A DNA stretch of 64,000 bases from Ctenosaura bakeri (Eukaryota > Chordata > Lepidosauria > Squamata > Iguanidae), in NCBI GenBank assembly GCA_948474755.1, contig CAOLHI010000354.1, positions 124,001-188,000 of the forward strand, written 5' to 3'. Positions 55,447 through 64,000 of this stretch are shown piece by piece. Each line of letters starts with the position of its first letter. Position 1 is the stretch's first letter. Under the pieces are notes generated by a model. That model saw only the letters and a list, made by a program, of their open reading frames with translations, did no database searches and had not been told where the DNA came from. The position numbers and the translations under genes were made by a program.

Positions 55447-56112
55447 TAGAATCATAGAGACACATGGCCATTTAGTCCAACCCCCTACCCTGCAGAAATG
55501 CACCATCAAAGCACTCCTGATAGATGGTCATCTAGCCTCTGTTTAAAAACCTCCAAAGAAGGAGACTCCACTATACTCTGAGGTAGTGCATTCTACTGTT
55601 GGACTGCTCTTACTGTCAGAAAGTTCTTCCTAATGTTTACATGGAATCTCATTTTCTGAAGTTTGAAGCTATTGTTCTGTGTCCCATTATTTGGAGCAGC
55701 AGAATACAAGCTTGCTCCATCTTCTGTATGACATCCCTTCAAATATTTAAACATAGCTATATTATGTCACCTCTTAATCTTCTCTTCTCCAGGCTAAACA
55801 CACCCAGCTCCCTAAACTACCCCCCCCAAAGGGCATGGTTTCTAGGCCTTCAGCCATTTTGATTGCCCTCCTCTGGACACATTCCAATTTGTTAATATCG
55901 TTCTTGAACTGTGGAGCCCAGAACTGGACACAGTATTCCAGGTGGAGTCTGACCACAGCAGAATAGAGTGGCACTATCACTTCCCTTGACGTAGACACTA
56001 TACTCCTGTTGATGTAGTCCAGAATCGCATTGGCTTTCTTAGTTGCCACATCACACTGCTGACTCATGTTCAGCTTGTGGTCTACTAAGACTCCTAGATC
56101 CTTTTCACATTT
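55447..56112 (-). pseudogene. CR1 LINE, 3' part of ORF2 and 3' end
   Basis: On the minus strand, 56067-55860 encodes the end of CR1 ORF2: MSQQCDVATKKANAILDYI, then VPLYSAVVRLHLEYCVQFWA, then LECVQRRAIKM. These are characteristic of the region downstream of CR1 reverse transcriptase. After about 55840 the frame shifts (a C run at 55821-55828) and the sequence continues through the CR1 C-terminal region, including the reverse complement of TTTAAAAACCTCCAAAGAAG, to the terminus at AGAATCATAGAGACACATGG. The copy is 5'-truncated and frameshifted, as usual for CR1. Confidence 0.88.
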
Positions 56113-56675
56113 ACATAGTAAACAATAGTTTGAACCTAAATGTAGAAGCTTTTGATCAACAAAGGAGTCACAAATAAATTACAGTCCATTCCATTTTGGG
56201 ACACAGAAAGGCTTGTCTTAGAGCTCTGGCAGGCCCATATGGGAAGACACAGTCTTTGAGATAGCTATACAGAATTTGGGACATTTTTGTTTCAGCAAGG
56301 GGTGACCCCCCCTCCCCTGAACAGCATGATGAACCATACACAAACCTGAGTATTTTTGGCTGAAAAGTTGGAGAAGGTGCTGGGGATTTGTGGTTGGGGG
56401 AGACCCAGAGGACCCGGTATTGTATTGGATTTCTCAGAGGGCTGCCTTCCCAAGGGCCAAATTATTCCACTTGGTTCTGTGTCATTGTGTGGAAAGAGGC
56501 ATGTGGCTACCACCATCTAAACAGCCACTTGGTATCTACGAGATAGTAACACCATGCCTAGAACAAGGTGTTTGGTCTCTAATACTAGCAGAAATGCAGC
56601 TGTGCTATCTTGTCCTATTGCGGAGATTGGTGAAGCGAAGGACAGGTGTGCCTTTAAGTGTTTGCCTTTGTTATG

Positions 56676-56706
<31 letters not shown>

Positions 56707-57574
56707 TGAAAACAGGAAAAAAAAATATCTCAACAGTACTCTACCTTGGTTCAGAATGGTTGTGTACCGTCCAGCCCAGATGTGGCCGCACTGTGCTGTG
56801 CTGGTGAAGGCTGGCAAAGGCAGGTGCAGATGGTACTATGAGTTCAGAGGCCTGGTGAAGCCAAGCACAATTGAGTTGCACACTCACTTAAACTAGAGAA
56901 TAGCCTCCTCCCCTGGTTGAAGTAGCACAGCTGGTTCTGTTCTGAAAGAAACACATGTGTGGCCATGCACAGCCCATACAGCCACCCTTGTCCTACAGAA
57001 GGAACCAGGAGTTTGACACCAGAGGTTTCAGAAATTCAGTTTGTGTTGGAGAGCATAACGCTACTTCATAGCTAGTTGTTTGAAGGACAGTATGTCCCTA
57101 TACAAGGCTGTTTAGGGTCTAAGCTTCTTCCATTTTCACTCCCACTTACACCACACTACTAGAGGTAGTATTCACCCATGTTGAACTAGCCCAAGTTGGC
57201 AATGTGAAGGAAATGGTGCAACATGGTCTAGACGGAGCTATGCCTACCTTAAAGGAGCAGGCACACCACCCACGGGCACTTCTGGACCCACTATTCTCCT
57301 TGATGCACGAAGACTGGAAAAGGGCAGGAATCCTTTTACCAGGTTTGGCTGAGTTGCAAGTTGCACACTTTTTAAAAGAAACTAAGCCCAGAAACAGAGC
57401 TGGCCCCTGCCATTCATGCTTCAGTGATAACTTACTTCCTAGCACAACTTCTGCAGTGTTTGCACCGCGTGGTTGCCTTTAAAAAAGGGTTGTGAAATGA
57501 AATTGCTCCAATACATGGCTGCCAATGTATAATCTGGCACGAGTATGTGGTGAAACTAAATCCAATCTTCTTCC
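56113..57574. other. No gene; (TATG)n microsatellite at 56672-56705
   Basis: Non-coding. Frames at 56390-56896 and 57146-57482 have no splice context or domain that I recognise. The TATG run is about 34 bp. Confidence 0.42.
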
Positions 57575-57795
57575 AGGTACATTGGCTAACCATTTGTTTT
57601 TTAGATCATTTAAAAATCCTCAAACACTTAGGACTGACTTACCTCAGGAATCAGTTTCACCCATACAAAACTCTCTGAGCTTTAAGTTCAAAAGCCTTGT
57701 TTTCTGTCCAACTGCCACGTGAGATTGGACAAATAGATATGTGAGTCAGTTTCAAGGTAGTGCCAAACCTCTGGAACAATTCCCCAAACAATATC
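57575..57795 (+). pseudogene. L2-like LINE C-terminal fragment
   Basis: Plus-strand residues VHWLTICFLDHLKILKHLGL, TYLRNQFHPYK, ALFSVQLPRE and PNLWNNSP follow the C-terminal pattern (VHWLP...FKILK.L..LGPTYLRD.LSPY...P..WNSLP) with stops. Terminal portion only. Confidence 0.7.
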
Positions 57796-57798
57796 TAC

Positions 57799-57925
57799 TA
57801 TTTCTGCGCTACACTGTTATAGTGCTGTTACTCCACTTTCAACATCCTATGGAATCCTGGGGTTGGCAGTTTAAGGAGGGCCCGTTAGAATTCTCAGCCA
57901 GAGAGCTCTTGGGCCTCAAGCCGGT
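57799..57925. mobile_element. MITE family A, left half only
   Basis: ATTTCTGCGCTACACTGTTA through CTCAGCCAGAGAGCTCTTGG, the left arm of the palindromic family. The right arm is replaced by the Helitron body (CCGGTTGCTATGGAGATGAG). The same type of junction occurs at 23970. Confidence 0.85.
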
Positions 57926-58576
57926 TGCTATGGAGATGAGGCCTACCATCCATAAGGAGGCAAGAAAACTTTTGGGAGGCAGATGTGAGAAAAATTAAAA
58001 TGACCTACACAACATAGTTACAAGGTCTTCTTGCCTCAGACAGTAGCTTGTATTGGTTTCCTATGTGAGGAATCTTAAAGTTGAAATTCAAAACAAAAAA
58101 TGCTTCCAGAAAAATGTAAAACCATTGCACAAATTCAACAGAAAGCAAAAAAAATCAAAAGCTAGTACATCAGTGTTGCTAGAGAACATAGATTCGATTG
58201 GGGACTATGGGGGAAAGTTACAGGTACTGGAATAGACTGGTTGGTATGGAGAAGAGGCCTAGCAGCAAGGAGGAGGACAGTATATTCCCTCAGGAACCCA
58301 ACCTCTGAATGTTAACAACTCTGAATAAAGATTGGATTGGGGAATATGGGGGAAAGTTACAGGTACAGAAATAGGCCAGTTGCTATGGACACGAGGCCTA
58401 GCAACAAGGAAGAGGACAGTGTACTCCCTCAGGAACCCAAACTGTGTATGTAAATAACTCTGAATACAAATTGCATTGGAAAATATGGAGCAAAGTTACA
58501 GGAAATGGAGAAGACAGTTTGGTGAGTTCTTAAGAGGAAAATAAAAGCCCTGGGCAATGACAGGTAAATACGCTAG
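57926..58576 (+). mobile_element. Helitron 3' part with 139-bp tandem array
   Basis: Shares GGTTGCTATGGAGA, GGCCTAGCAGCAAGGAGG and AACTCTGAATAAA with the Helitron at 23774-24207. It ends with GGGCAATGACAGGTAAATAC followed by GCTAG, where CTAG is at 58573-58576 and is followed by T. Between 58209 and 58545 a 139-bp unit is repeated (58209-58347, 58348-58486, partial 58487-58545). About 200 bp (57985-58190) has no counterpart in the first copy. The usual TC 5' terminus is not present; the upstream side is the half MITE. Confidence 0.78.
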
Positions 58577-58597
58577 TCCTGTTTTTGGGTGTGCACG

Positions 58598-58745
58598 GTT
58601 AGATGGAAAGCGGCTAGCAAATACCAGGTGCTCTAGGCTAAATTTCAGAGAAAGGAACCAGCTCTGAGTGTTCCTTGCCTAAGAAAACCCTATGAAATTA
58701 ATGGGGTTGCTCTAAGTTGACAGATGACATGCGCGCACAGACGAA
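58598..58745 (+). mobile_element. 5S-Sauria SINE, 5'-truncated
   Basis: Retains only the 3' end of the 5S part (GGTTAGATGG..AATACCAGGTGCTCTAGG), then CCTTGCCTAAGAAAACCCTA, TTAATGGGGTTGCTCTAAG and a degenerate tail. It starts about 20 bp after the Helitron end. Confidence 0.8.
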
Positions 58746-59041
58746 AACAAACTTTCAGTATTTAACAATCGACTCCTTTTGGATTCTACTCTTTTAACTG
58801 ATGAGATACTTTAATGCAATGATCCAATTATTTTTAGTTCTGTCTTTTATTTTTATATGGCATTTTGGAATTTTTTTTAAAAAAATCTTAAAGCAACTTC
58901 AAGTGATTTTTTTTTTTTTTAGCAAACATACAGATCTGCTTTTGTTCCTCCCCCCCCCATCTCTTTCAATTTGCAACTGCAGGAGACTGTTGAGAGTAAG
59001 CTGATGTTGTCCCTCTCTGTAGCCAACACTTTGTTCTGGAG
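58746..59041. other. No gene; homopolymer-rich
   Basis: T runs at 58870-58920 and a C run at 58951-58959. No other feature. Confidence 0.45.
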
Positions 59042-59137
59042 CAGTCTTCCCCAGTGCTGTGCCCTCTAGATACGTTGGCTGGGGGATAGTGGGAGCTGTA
59101 GCTCAATCCAAGTAGAGGGCACTGTTTTGAGAATGAC
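59042..59137. mobile_element. Short hAT MITE, family B copy 2, degraded
   Basis: CAGTCTTCCCCAGTGCTGTG + CCCTCTAGAT at the left and AGTAGAGGGCACTG + TTTTGAGAATGACT at the right are inverted. The interior is TAGTGGGAGCTGTAGCTC. Same design as 12825-12960. Confidence 0.6.
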
Positions 59138-60126
59138 TATCCCAGTGTGTGCTTCCAACATTCCCTACAATGCACAAAAAGCCCCACAGGAGTTCCTCAG
59201 TCAATAAGGATTTGTTGAAGATAACAAGCTTCAAAACCTGTCATACTCTCTACATAAGCCATTCCTTGGTTAGCAAGTAAGGCAGTCTGCTCTCTGCCTT
59301 TCTATAGCACTCCATAACATAATATCAGTGGGCTGATCAGTAGCAATAATTGGGCAGGACAGAGCTTGTCTTCTCATAAGAGACTGGGCCACATGACTTT
59401 CACTTCCCATCCAGGCATGCAAGGCTATGACCTGCTAATGTTTATAGCTCATGTTTACTGTGGATTTTAACTTGGCAGACTAGGTTAGAGTTAGTCACTC
59501 ATTGTCCGGCACACAGTGTTCAGCTTCCTACCGTCCTGTGCTTCCAAAAACACAGATTTTCTTCTCTTTTTTAAAAATCAGCTTGGCCTGGAATTCAAGA
59601 AGATGCAATTGCATCCAGGACGTGAAAATCCGTGCGCTTGAACACCGAATCCCTGAGCCCTGGCAGATCTGCCTCTTGCTCAGCGAAAGCCCGTTGCCAT
59701 GGCTACGCCAGGGTGCAAAGAGTTTCTCATCAAAGTGCTTGCTTCGGCTGCCAAAGTCACTCCTGGGTGCTCAGTAGAGATCGCAGGCGAGGGGCAAGCT
59801 TGGGATGGCTGTTTGGCAGGAGCGCGGCAACGGCATCGAATAATAGCATCAAAACAGCCTTGTAATTTGAATTGGAAGTGGGTGAAGGAGAAGAGGGTGG
59901 GGGTAGGGAAAACGTGTGTGGAAAAAGCGATTCCCATCAGGTGCTTGATGGAGCTGTCAAATGCAAAGGGGCTATTTTCTGAGAGAACAATGGAGCTGGG
60001 CAGGGTGGCAAAGCTGCGTTGGACGGGCATTTAGGCTAGAAAACTGGCTTCAGTTCCCAGAACTCTCTCCCCCCACCTTCACCCCGCCTCCATGCTGCCC
60101 TTCTGGGTGAATCAATCTTCTGATGA
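59138..60126. other. No gene; G+C-richer repeat-free block with X-box-like site
   Basis: From about 59580 to 60040 the DNA is repeat-free and richer in G, C and CpG than its surroundings. It contains GTTGCCATGGCTAC (59693-59706), one substitution from the RFX palindrome. It could be a regulatory block. There is no clear exon, although overlapping frames occur on both strands. Confidence 0.35.
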
Positions 60127-60215
60127 AGCAAGTCAATTTCCCTGTTTCCTCACCCCTAAAATGGGAATAATGGCCTTTTCCCCAGGTGTGCCAAGTATTT
60201 TGCAATTTATCAGAT
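60127..60215 (+). repeat. MIR-like SINE fragment
   Basis: AAGTCAATTTCCCTGTTTCC, TCACCCCTAAAATGGGAATA and ATGGCCTT recall the MIR signature (TCAGTTTCCTCATCTGTAAAATGGGGATAAT), written here in parts. Confidence 0.5.
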
Positions 60216-60652
60216 AAAACTGCCATACATGTTATGAGCTTTATTGTTAGTTGCACTTGCTCTAAAGCGGCTGTGCACTGGAAAAGGGTGCTGGGGTGTG
60301 CTGAATGCACTTGAACCTTGCAAATAGGATAAAGATTTTTACTCTTAAATAAAGGGAGAGAGAGAATAGAATCCCTTGCAATTAGTTTAGGAAGCAATTC
60401 AAATTAACAAGTTTTAAATTTCATATGGAAATCATTCTCCAGTCTCTCAGCCAGTTCACACATTCAGAGAGTCAGTAAAAAAAATAAGATGTCTGCTGTG
60501 CTGTCGTTTCCATTTCCGTTGGAAAATGAGACTCAGAGATTTCACCTGCAGGAAGATGCAGGGTTCCAGGTTGGCATTAAGGAGTCGTCTGGAACCCATG
60601 TCCACAATTTGCTGAGAGTAGTCCTTAATACTTTGGTCACATTCAGTGGTCC
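60216..60652. other. No gene recognised
   Basis: Non-coding DNA up to the next element. Confidence 0.45.
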
Positions 60653-61705
60653 TGCTGGCTTAGGTATCAGTGGGACTAAAACCAGGTTCTAGTCTGAATT
60701 TTAAAGGAGCTGTTACCCTGTTCTCTGGGGGGTTCTGGGAGGGGCGCCCAAATGACCAAAACACAAACACAAAGTTGGGGAAATTAGCTGGAGCGCTCAC
60801 TAAAGCTAGTGAGAGGCAGGGTAACTTAACAGGGATCTTGCAACCCAGCGTCTACGGGGTCAGGTCAGTCAAGCAGTCAGACAGTTTTAAAATAGCAAAA
60901 ATGATGTTTTTATTAAAAGACAAACAAACAGTAAAGACACCACAATCACACAGCTAATGGAAGAATTGGAAATAAGGATTTTTGGGGAAAATGGGTGATA
61001 CGAAACCTTTCTCGTAGTCCTGAAGAAGCCTGAAGATGGTAGAGAAGAAAGCTCAGTGCGATGTGCTGAGGGGAGCTCGCCAGACAAAATGGCAGCAAGG
61101 CGGTCTGGAACTCAGGAGCGATCCGAGTTGGTCTCGGAATCGGGAGGTTTATATAGGGTGAATTGTGACTGCAGGCCATGCCTTACTCAATGAGAACAAT
61201 GCGAGTTTGGAGCGGGACAAAGCTTTGGTAAAGGTCAAGTTTAACATGATCGGCTTAGCGCTGAATCAACAATAGTGTAGCCATTATGCAAATACACAGT
61301 ACTTAGTCCAGTTTTGTAAGACCATTGGCTCAGAGCAGGGTGCCTTTTTTAGTGTCGCGCTTAAGCAAAAGGGTGTTTGCAGGAGAGGTCCCTGAAGCAA
61401 CAGAATGGCTCTGTTCTGCCTGCCTAGGTGGAGAATGGAATGTCCAACAATTACTGGCCGAGCCTGTGTACGTGCTTGTCCGGAGGCCTTGCAAACACGT
61501 GGAGCAGGGTGGCAGAGGAAGGCCGAATGGGTTTTGATATCAAAAGCGATATCTAGTGCTATCACCGGGTAGGCCTGGGCCGAAGTAACAGAGCTATCCA
61601 AAGCCCTGAATGTTTTCTTTCAAATAGGATCAGCATCATGGATGGTCTCTTTACAGTTTAGCCTAAAACATGGCATGGATCCACTGCTCCAATGGCATGG
61701 AAATC
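60653..61705. mobile_element. Terminal-inverted-repeat family C, copy 3, split by an LTR
   Basis: The left piece 60653-60710 (TATCAGTGGGACTAAAACCA, GGTTCTAGTCTGAATTTTAA) and the right piece 61591-61705 (GAGCTATCCAAAGCCCTGAA, TTTAGCCTAAAACATGG, GATCCACTGCTCCAATGG) are collinear with 21030-21217. The 880 bp between them is the solo LTR that inserted into it. Confidence 0.7.
60711..61590 (-). mobile_element. Solo LTR, TGTTAC...GTAACA family, copy 3
   Basis: An 880-bp minus-strand LTR with perfect TGTTAC/GTAACA ends and the 4-bp duplication GAGC (60707-60710 and 61591-61594). The minus-strand polyadenylation signal is at 60909-60914 (TTTATT on plus) and the TATA box at about 61148-61155 (TATATAAA on minus). 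It is closely similar to 15151-16036, including the GGGGTCAGGTCAGTCAAGCA segment. No internal region. Confidence 0.92.
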
Positions 61706-61710
61706 TCCCC

Positions 61711-61744
61711 ATTGCTTCTTGGCCTTTTGGCTAAGATGGAGTGT
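61711..61744 (+). pseudogene. U2 snRNA 5' fragment (retropseudogene)
   Basis: ATTGCTTCTTGGCCTTTTGG followed by CTAAGATGGAGTGT matches the first ~34 nt of vertebrate U2 snRNA (ATCGCTTCTCGGCCTTTTGG...) with a few changes. It is flanked by the 10-bp direct repeat GAAATCTCCC (61700-61709 and 61745-61754). It is a truncated retroposed copy: the branch-site recognition sequence, Sm site and 3' stem-loops are absent, so it is not a functional snRNA. Confidence 0.82.
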
Positions 61745-61754
61745 GAAATCTCCC

Positions 61755-62082
61755 ACCATTATTGATAATTTCTTTTTCAGTGCTACTCAAGGTGGTTGTC
61801 CCTGGACTGCTGCCATCAGCTGCAGGTCCACAGCAGCTTTCCGGGAAAGGAGGAGTTGTAGCTAATAGACCCAAAGATGGTACTAGTCTTTGGCACATAA
61901 AATATACTGCTGGACCCCCATATCAAGTGGTGTGAGGAGTACTGATCTTTCTCACTTCACTGCTTCTTTACATGTTTCCAATATATTTCAAATCTAATGT
62001 CCAATTTTCATGTCCTGAACAAATTTTCAGATGCAAGGGGAAGAGAAATGGGACAATCAGTGACTGGAATATAGAATGATAA
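61755..62082. other. No gene recognised
   Basis: Non-coding. GGAGTTGTAGCTAATAGACC near 61850 may be a scrap of the family B MITE type. Confidence 0.42.
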
Positions 62083-62151
62083 AATCATAGAGCTAGAAAG
62101 GACTGCAAGGGCCATTTAGTCTAACCCCCTCTTGCCATGCAGGAAAATATA

Positions 62152-63266
62152 TGGTCCTCCCTCTACAACTGTGGGTTTGACCTTCACAAATTGATTATTT
62201 GTGAGGCATGTGCTTGCCTCCCCCTCTCATTTTCCTCCTCCCATTCCCTTACATTCCTCACCCCAGACTTGTGAGGCTTGTGTTTAAAATGGACATTTTT
62301 TTCCTTTTGGATGAGCAAAACCCCTCCCTCCTGGAAGTGTATCCTCTCTGCCATATGGCTTTACATTTTGCTGTGTAATAGCCACTGATTGGTCAGGCGC
62401 TCTATTTGCTCCTACCCTAATCCTCTGGGAGGAAGCTCCTTTCTCAAGATGGCAACTGGAAGTAAATAGAATGCCAAAACTCACTGCTCTGCTCTTCTTC
62501 TTCTTCTGAGGGGAAAGTACCAGTAAGCCCTTGACTTTTTTCTTCCTCTCAGGACAGCCAGACCCAGAGGCAAAGAAATGGGGGGAGGAGCTCTGGAGGA
62601 GAATGAGTGTGATAGATGATGGCTCAGAGGTTGATGAGTAATTGATTATGCCAGAACCAGAGCCAATGATAGAACAGACTGTCTTGCCAGCACCCTCACC
62701 AGCTGAAAAACAAGCTGAGACAGAGTTGTTGCAGCCAGTGCCAGAAGGAGAAGGGCCTAGCAATGATTTAGAGGAATTAGATTCACCTTTGCCCCCCAGC
62801 CTTCAGTCACAGAGGAGACAAAAGAGAGCAGCTCAGAGGAAAGTTGTTTTGGTGAGACTGAGAAAACAGAACAATGATGAGAAACACTTGTCCTCCCCGG
62901 TTATATAAACTGTTGGCATGGTTTGCTGTTTGCTTGTAGCAAATCACTACTCAGTCTCCCACGACCCTTGTATTCTGGCTTTCTTGACCTTTTGGGCTGA
63001 CCTTTGGCATTCTTGACCTTTTGGATTGACCTTGACTTCAGTTCAACTCAGCATTTCTCCTTGATCGTTAGCACTGGACATTCCCCACTGCCTCCTCCTC
63101 TTGGGCAAGTACTATTGCTTCTCTTCCCTTGCTGGCAGTTAAGCACGGGCTGGGAGTTCAACTCTGACAATGGAAGGGGGATTGTCGGGGGGGGATTATT
63201 CATGGTTTTTCCACTTTCACAGGGGTTCTGCCCCCACAAACCCTCACAAATGTGGAGGGGCCACTC
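62152..63266. mobile_element. TA-flanked (Tc1/mariner/Tigger-like) composite element inserted in CR1
   Basis: About 1115 bp between TA (62150-62151) and TA (63267-63268). The termini are imperfectly inverted: TGGTCCTCCCTCTACA...GTGGGTTT at the left and AAACCCTCACAAATGTGGAG + GGGCCACTC at the right. The termini recall pogo/Tigger-like non-autonomous elements. The interior holds unrelated material: a proline/glutamate-rich plus-strand frame (62642-62908), then a TATA-like GGTTATATAAAC (62899-62910) and repeated TTCTTGACCTTTTGG (twice, 62984-63022), which look like part of an LTR retrotransposon. No transposase was recognised. Confidence 0.6.
62642..62908 (+). other. Uncertain 88-codon open frame in repeat
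   Basis: The frame runs MIMPEPEPMIEQTVLPAPSP..., rich in P, E and Q, then RRQKRAAQRKVVLVRLRKQ near the end. The composition and location immediately upstream of a TATA-like box suggest the end of a retroelement polyprotein or chance. It is inside a mobile element and I would not call it a host gene. Confidence 0.3.
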
Positions 63267-63346
63267 TAAATAAAGCATCTCTGAGAGATGGACATCTGAC
63301 CTCAGTTTAAAGATCTCCAAAGATGGAGATTTCACCAGCCTTGAAG

Positions 63347-64000
63347 ACAATTGATTCTACTTTTAAACAGCTATTACAGTAAAGAATGGGAAAAGATTAG
63401 TCTGCAAGAATGGTCTTTTCCCTCTATGTTTCCTTTTGGTAGTCTTTTATATTGTGGAAACGTCATTATGAAATTCCTTTTGGTTTTCAAGTAGGCCAAA
63501 GAAGAACACTTCCAAACTCCATTAGTGAACTGGATTCAAAGGTACTTCCTTCCCTTTGTGGAATGGCTTTGGGCTTGTTGGAAGTAGTTGTTGTGTCTAA
63601 ATCTTTCTTCCACTTTTCAAGTGTTTCATTCAATTTGATAGAATAGAAATTCCTTTTGAGAAAATGTTCAAAGAAGGAGAAAAAATTGGAGAAATTCTCA
63701 TGGATGGGCTTCAGGTTCCCCAGAATTATCTCCATTGTTAGGTGAGTTAGGACCATGTGTTTAAAGCCCTGTCTTTCATTTCCGTAGTAGCCAACTGCCT
63801 CCTCCCCTGGTTTCCTGCGCATCAGTTAAAGCCCAAGGGAAGAGGTGATGAGGTAAATCCTCCCTCTTAAAATCAAGAAGTGAAGCAGTGAGGGAAGCTG
63901 TAGAGTAATAAAGGGACACTCAATGGAAAAATAAACACAAACACAGCCCCTTGGCCACCTCACAGTGATAAACAAGGCCAGCTTAGAAACACCAGCAATA
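63347..64000. other. No gene recognised
   Basis: Non-coding up to the window end. The minus frame 63487-63822 has no recognised domain or splice support. Confidence 0.42.

Larger units (their letters stand above)
62083..63346 (-). mobile_element. CR1 3' end interrupted by a TA-flanked element
   Basis: AAATCATAGAGCTAGAAAGG..CATTTAGTCTAACCCC (62083-62150) and AAAGCATCTCTGAGAGATGG..GATCTCCAAAGATGGAGATT (63270-63346) are consecutive parts of the CR1 3' region in minus orientation, as in 55447-55610. They are separated by the element at 62152-63266. Confidence 0.75.

Noticed and set aside
55774..56067. 97-codon minus-strand frame as a host gene
   Set aside because: The peptide matches the end of CR1 ORF2, and the frame shifts at a C run, so it is a dead LINE.
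59741..59760. Short match to the U6 snRNA 5' end (GTGCTTGCTTCGGCTGC)
   Set aside because: Only about 17 nt with mismatches, and no continuation or flanking duplication.
62642..62908. Proline/glutamate-rich frame as a host gene
   Set aside because: It sits inside a 1.1-kb element inserted in CR1 and next to retroelement-like promoter sequence, so it is assigned to the mobile element.
1..64000. CRISPR array, bacterial operon or phage region
   Set aside because: No regularly spaced direct repeats with unique spacers were seen. The repeat families, microsatellites and lack of long open frames are those of vertebrate nuclear DNA.

Overview
The window looks like nuclear DNA of a squamate reptile, most likely an iguanian-type lizard. 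The main reason is its repeat content. It has chimeric SINEs with a 5S rRNA head and a Sauria-type tail, other tRNA-derived SINEs with lizard-like bodies, CR1 and L2-like LINE pieces, an RTE/BovB-like piece, a SPIN-like hAT element and many short palindromic hAT-type elements. The species is inferred from these families and was not searched. There is no bacterial-style gene organisation, and no multi-exon protein gene can be supported. Almost all short open frames are chance frames, or lie in GC-rich, simple-sequence or transposon DNA. The window is best read as intergenic or deep intronic DNA. One 66-bp segment (31021-31086) looks like a possible isolated exon.

Layout. At 0-16 kb there are a minus-strand solo LTR (459-1374), microsatellites, a 5S-Sauria SINE (about 3877-4133), a minus-strand LTR-like block (about 5890-6250), a palindromic element directly abutted by a SPIN-like element with a perfect 8-bp target duplication (7420-8403), a tRNA-SINE, a small hAT element, and a solo LTR (15151-16036). 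At 16-30 kb there are L2-like LINE remnants, three foldback elements, a tRNA-SINE, a member of an unnamed terminal-inverted-repeat family, a complete non-autonomous Helitron (23774-24207), a hAT element with a perfect target duplication (25744-25930), a further MITE, a related LTR (about 28442-29048) and a SINE split by a DNA transposon (29451-30073).

At 30-47 kb there is a long repeat-poor stretch with AT-rich, TAATTA-rich blocks that may be conserved non-coding elements. It also holds the possible exon, a 1.3-kb L2-like LINE with recognisable reverse-transcriptase motifs (about 33205-34480), another L2 fragment, a solo LTR (41165-41806) and a split MIR. At 47-64 kb the density of nested repeats rises again: SINEs, near-perfect hairpins, an RTE/BovB-like fragment, CR1, a second Helitron 3' end with a 139-bp tandem array, a terminal-inverted-repeat element split by a solo LTR and flanked by a U2 snRNA fragment (60653-61754), and a CR1 copy split by a 1.1-kb element (62152-63266).

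The sequence gives a record of successive insertions and not a pathway. LTRs, SINEs and DNA elements sit inside one another, and target-site duplications fix several of the boundaries. Family names come from recognising terminal motifs and consensus-like sequence by eye. No database search or conservation test was possible.
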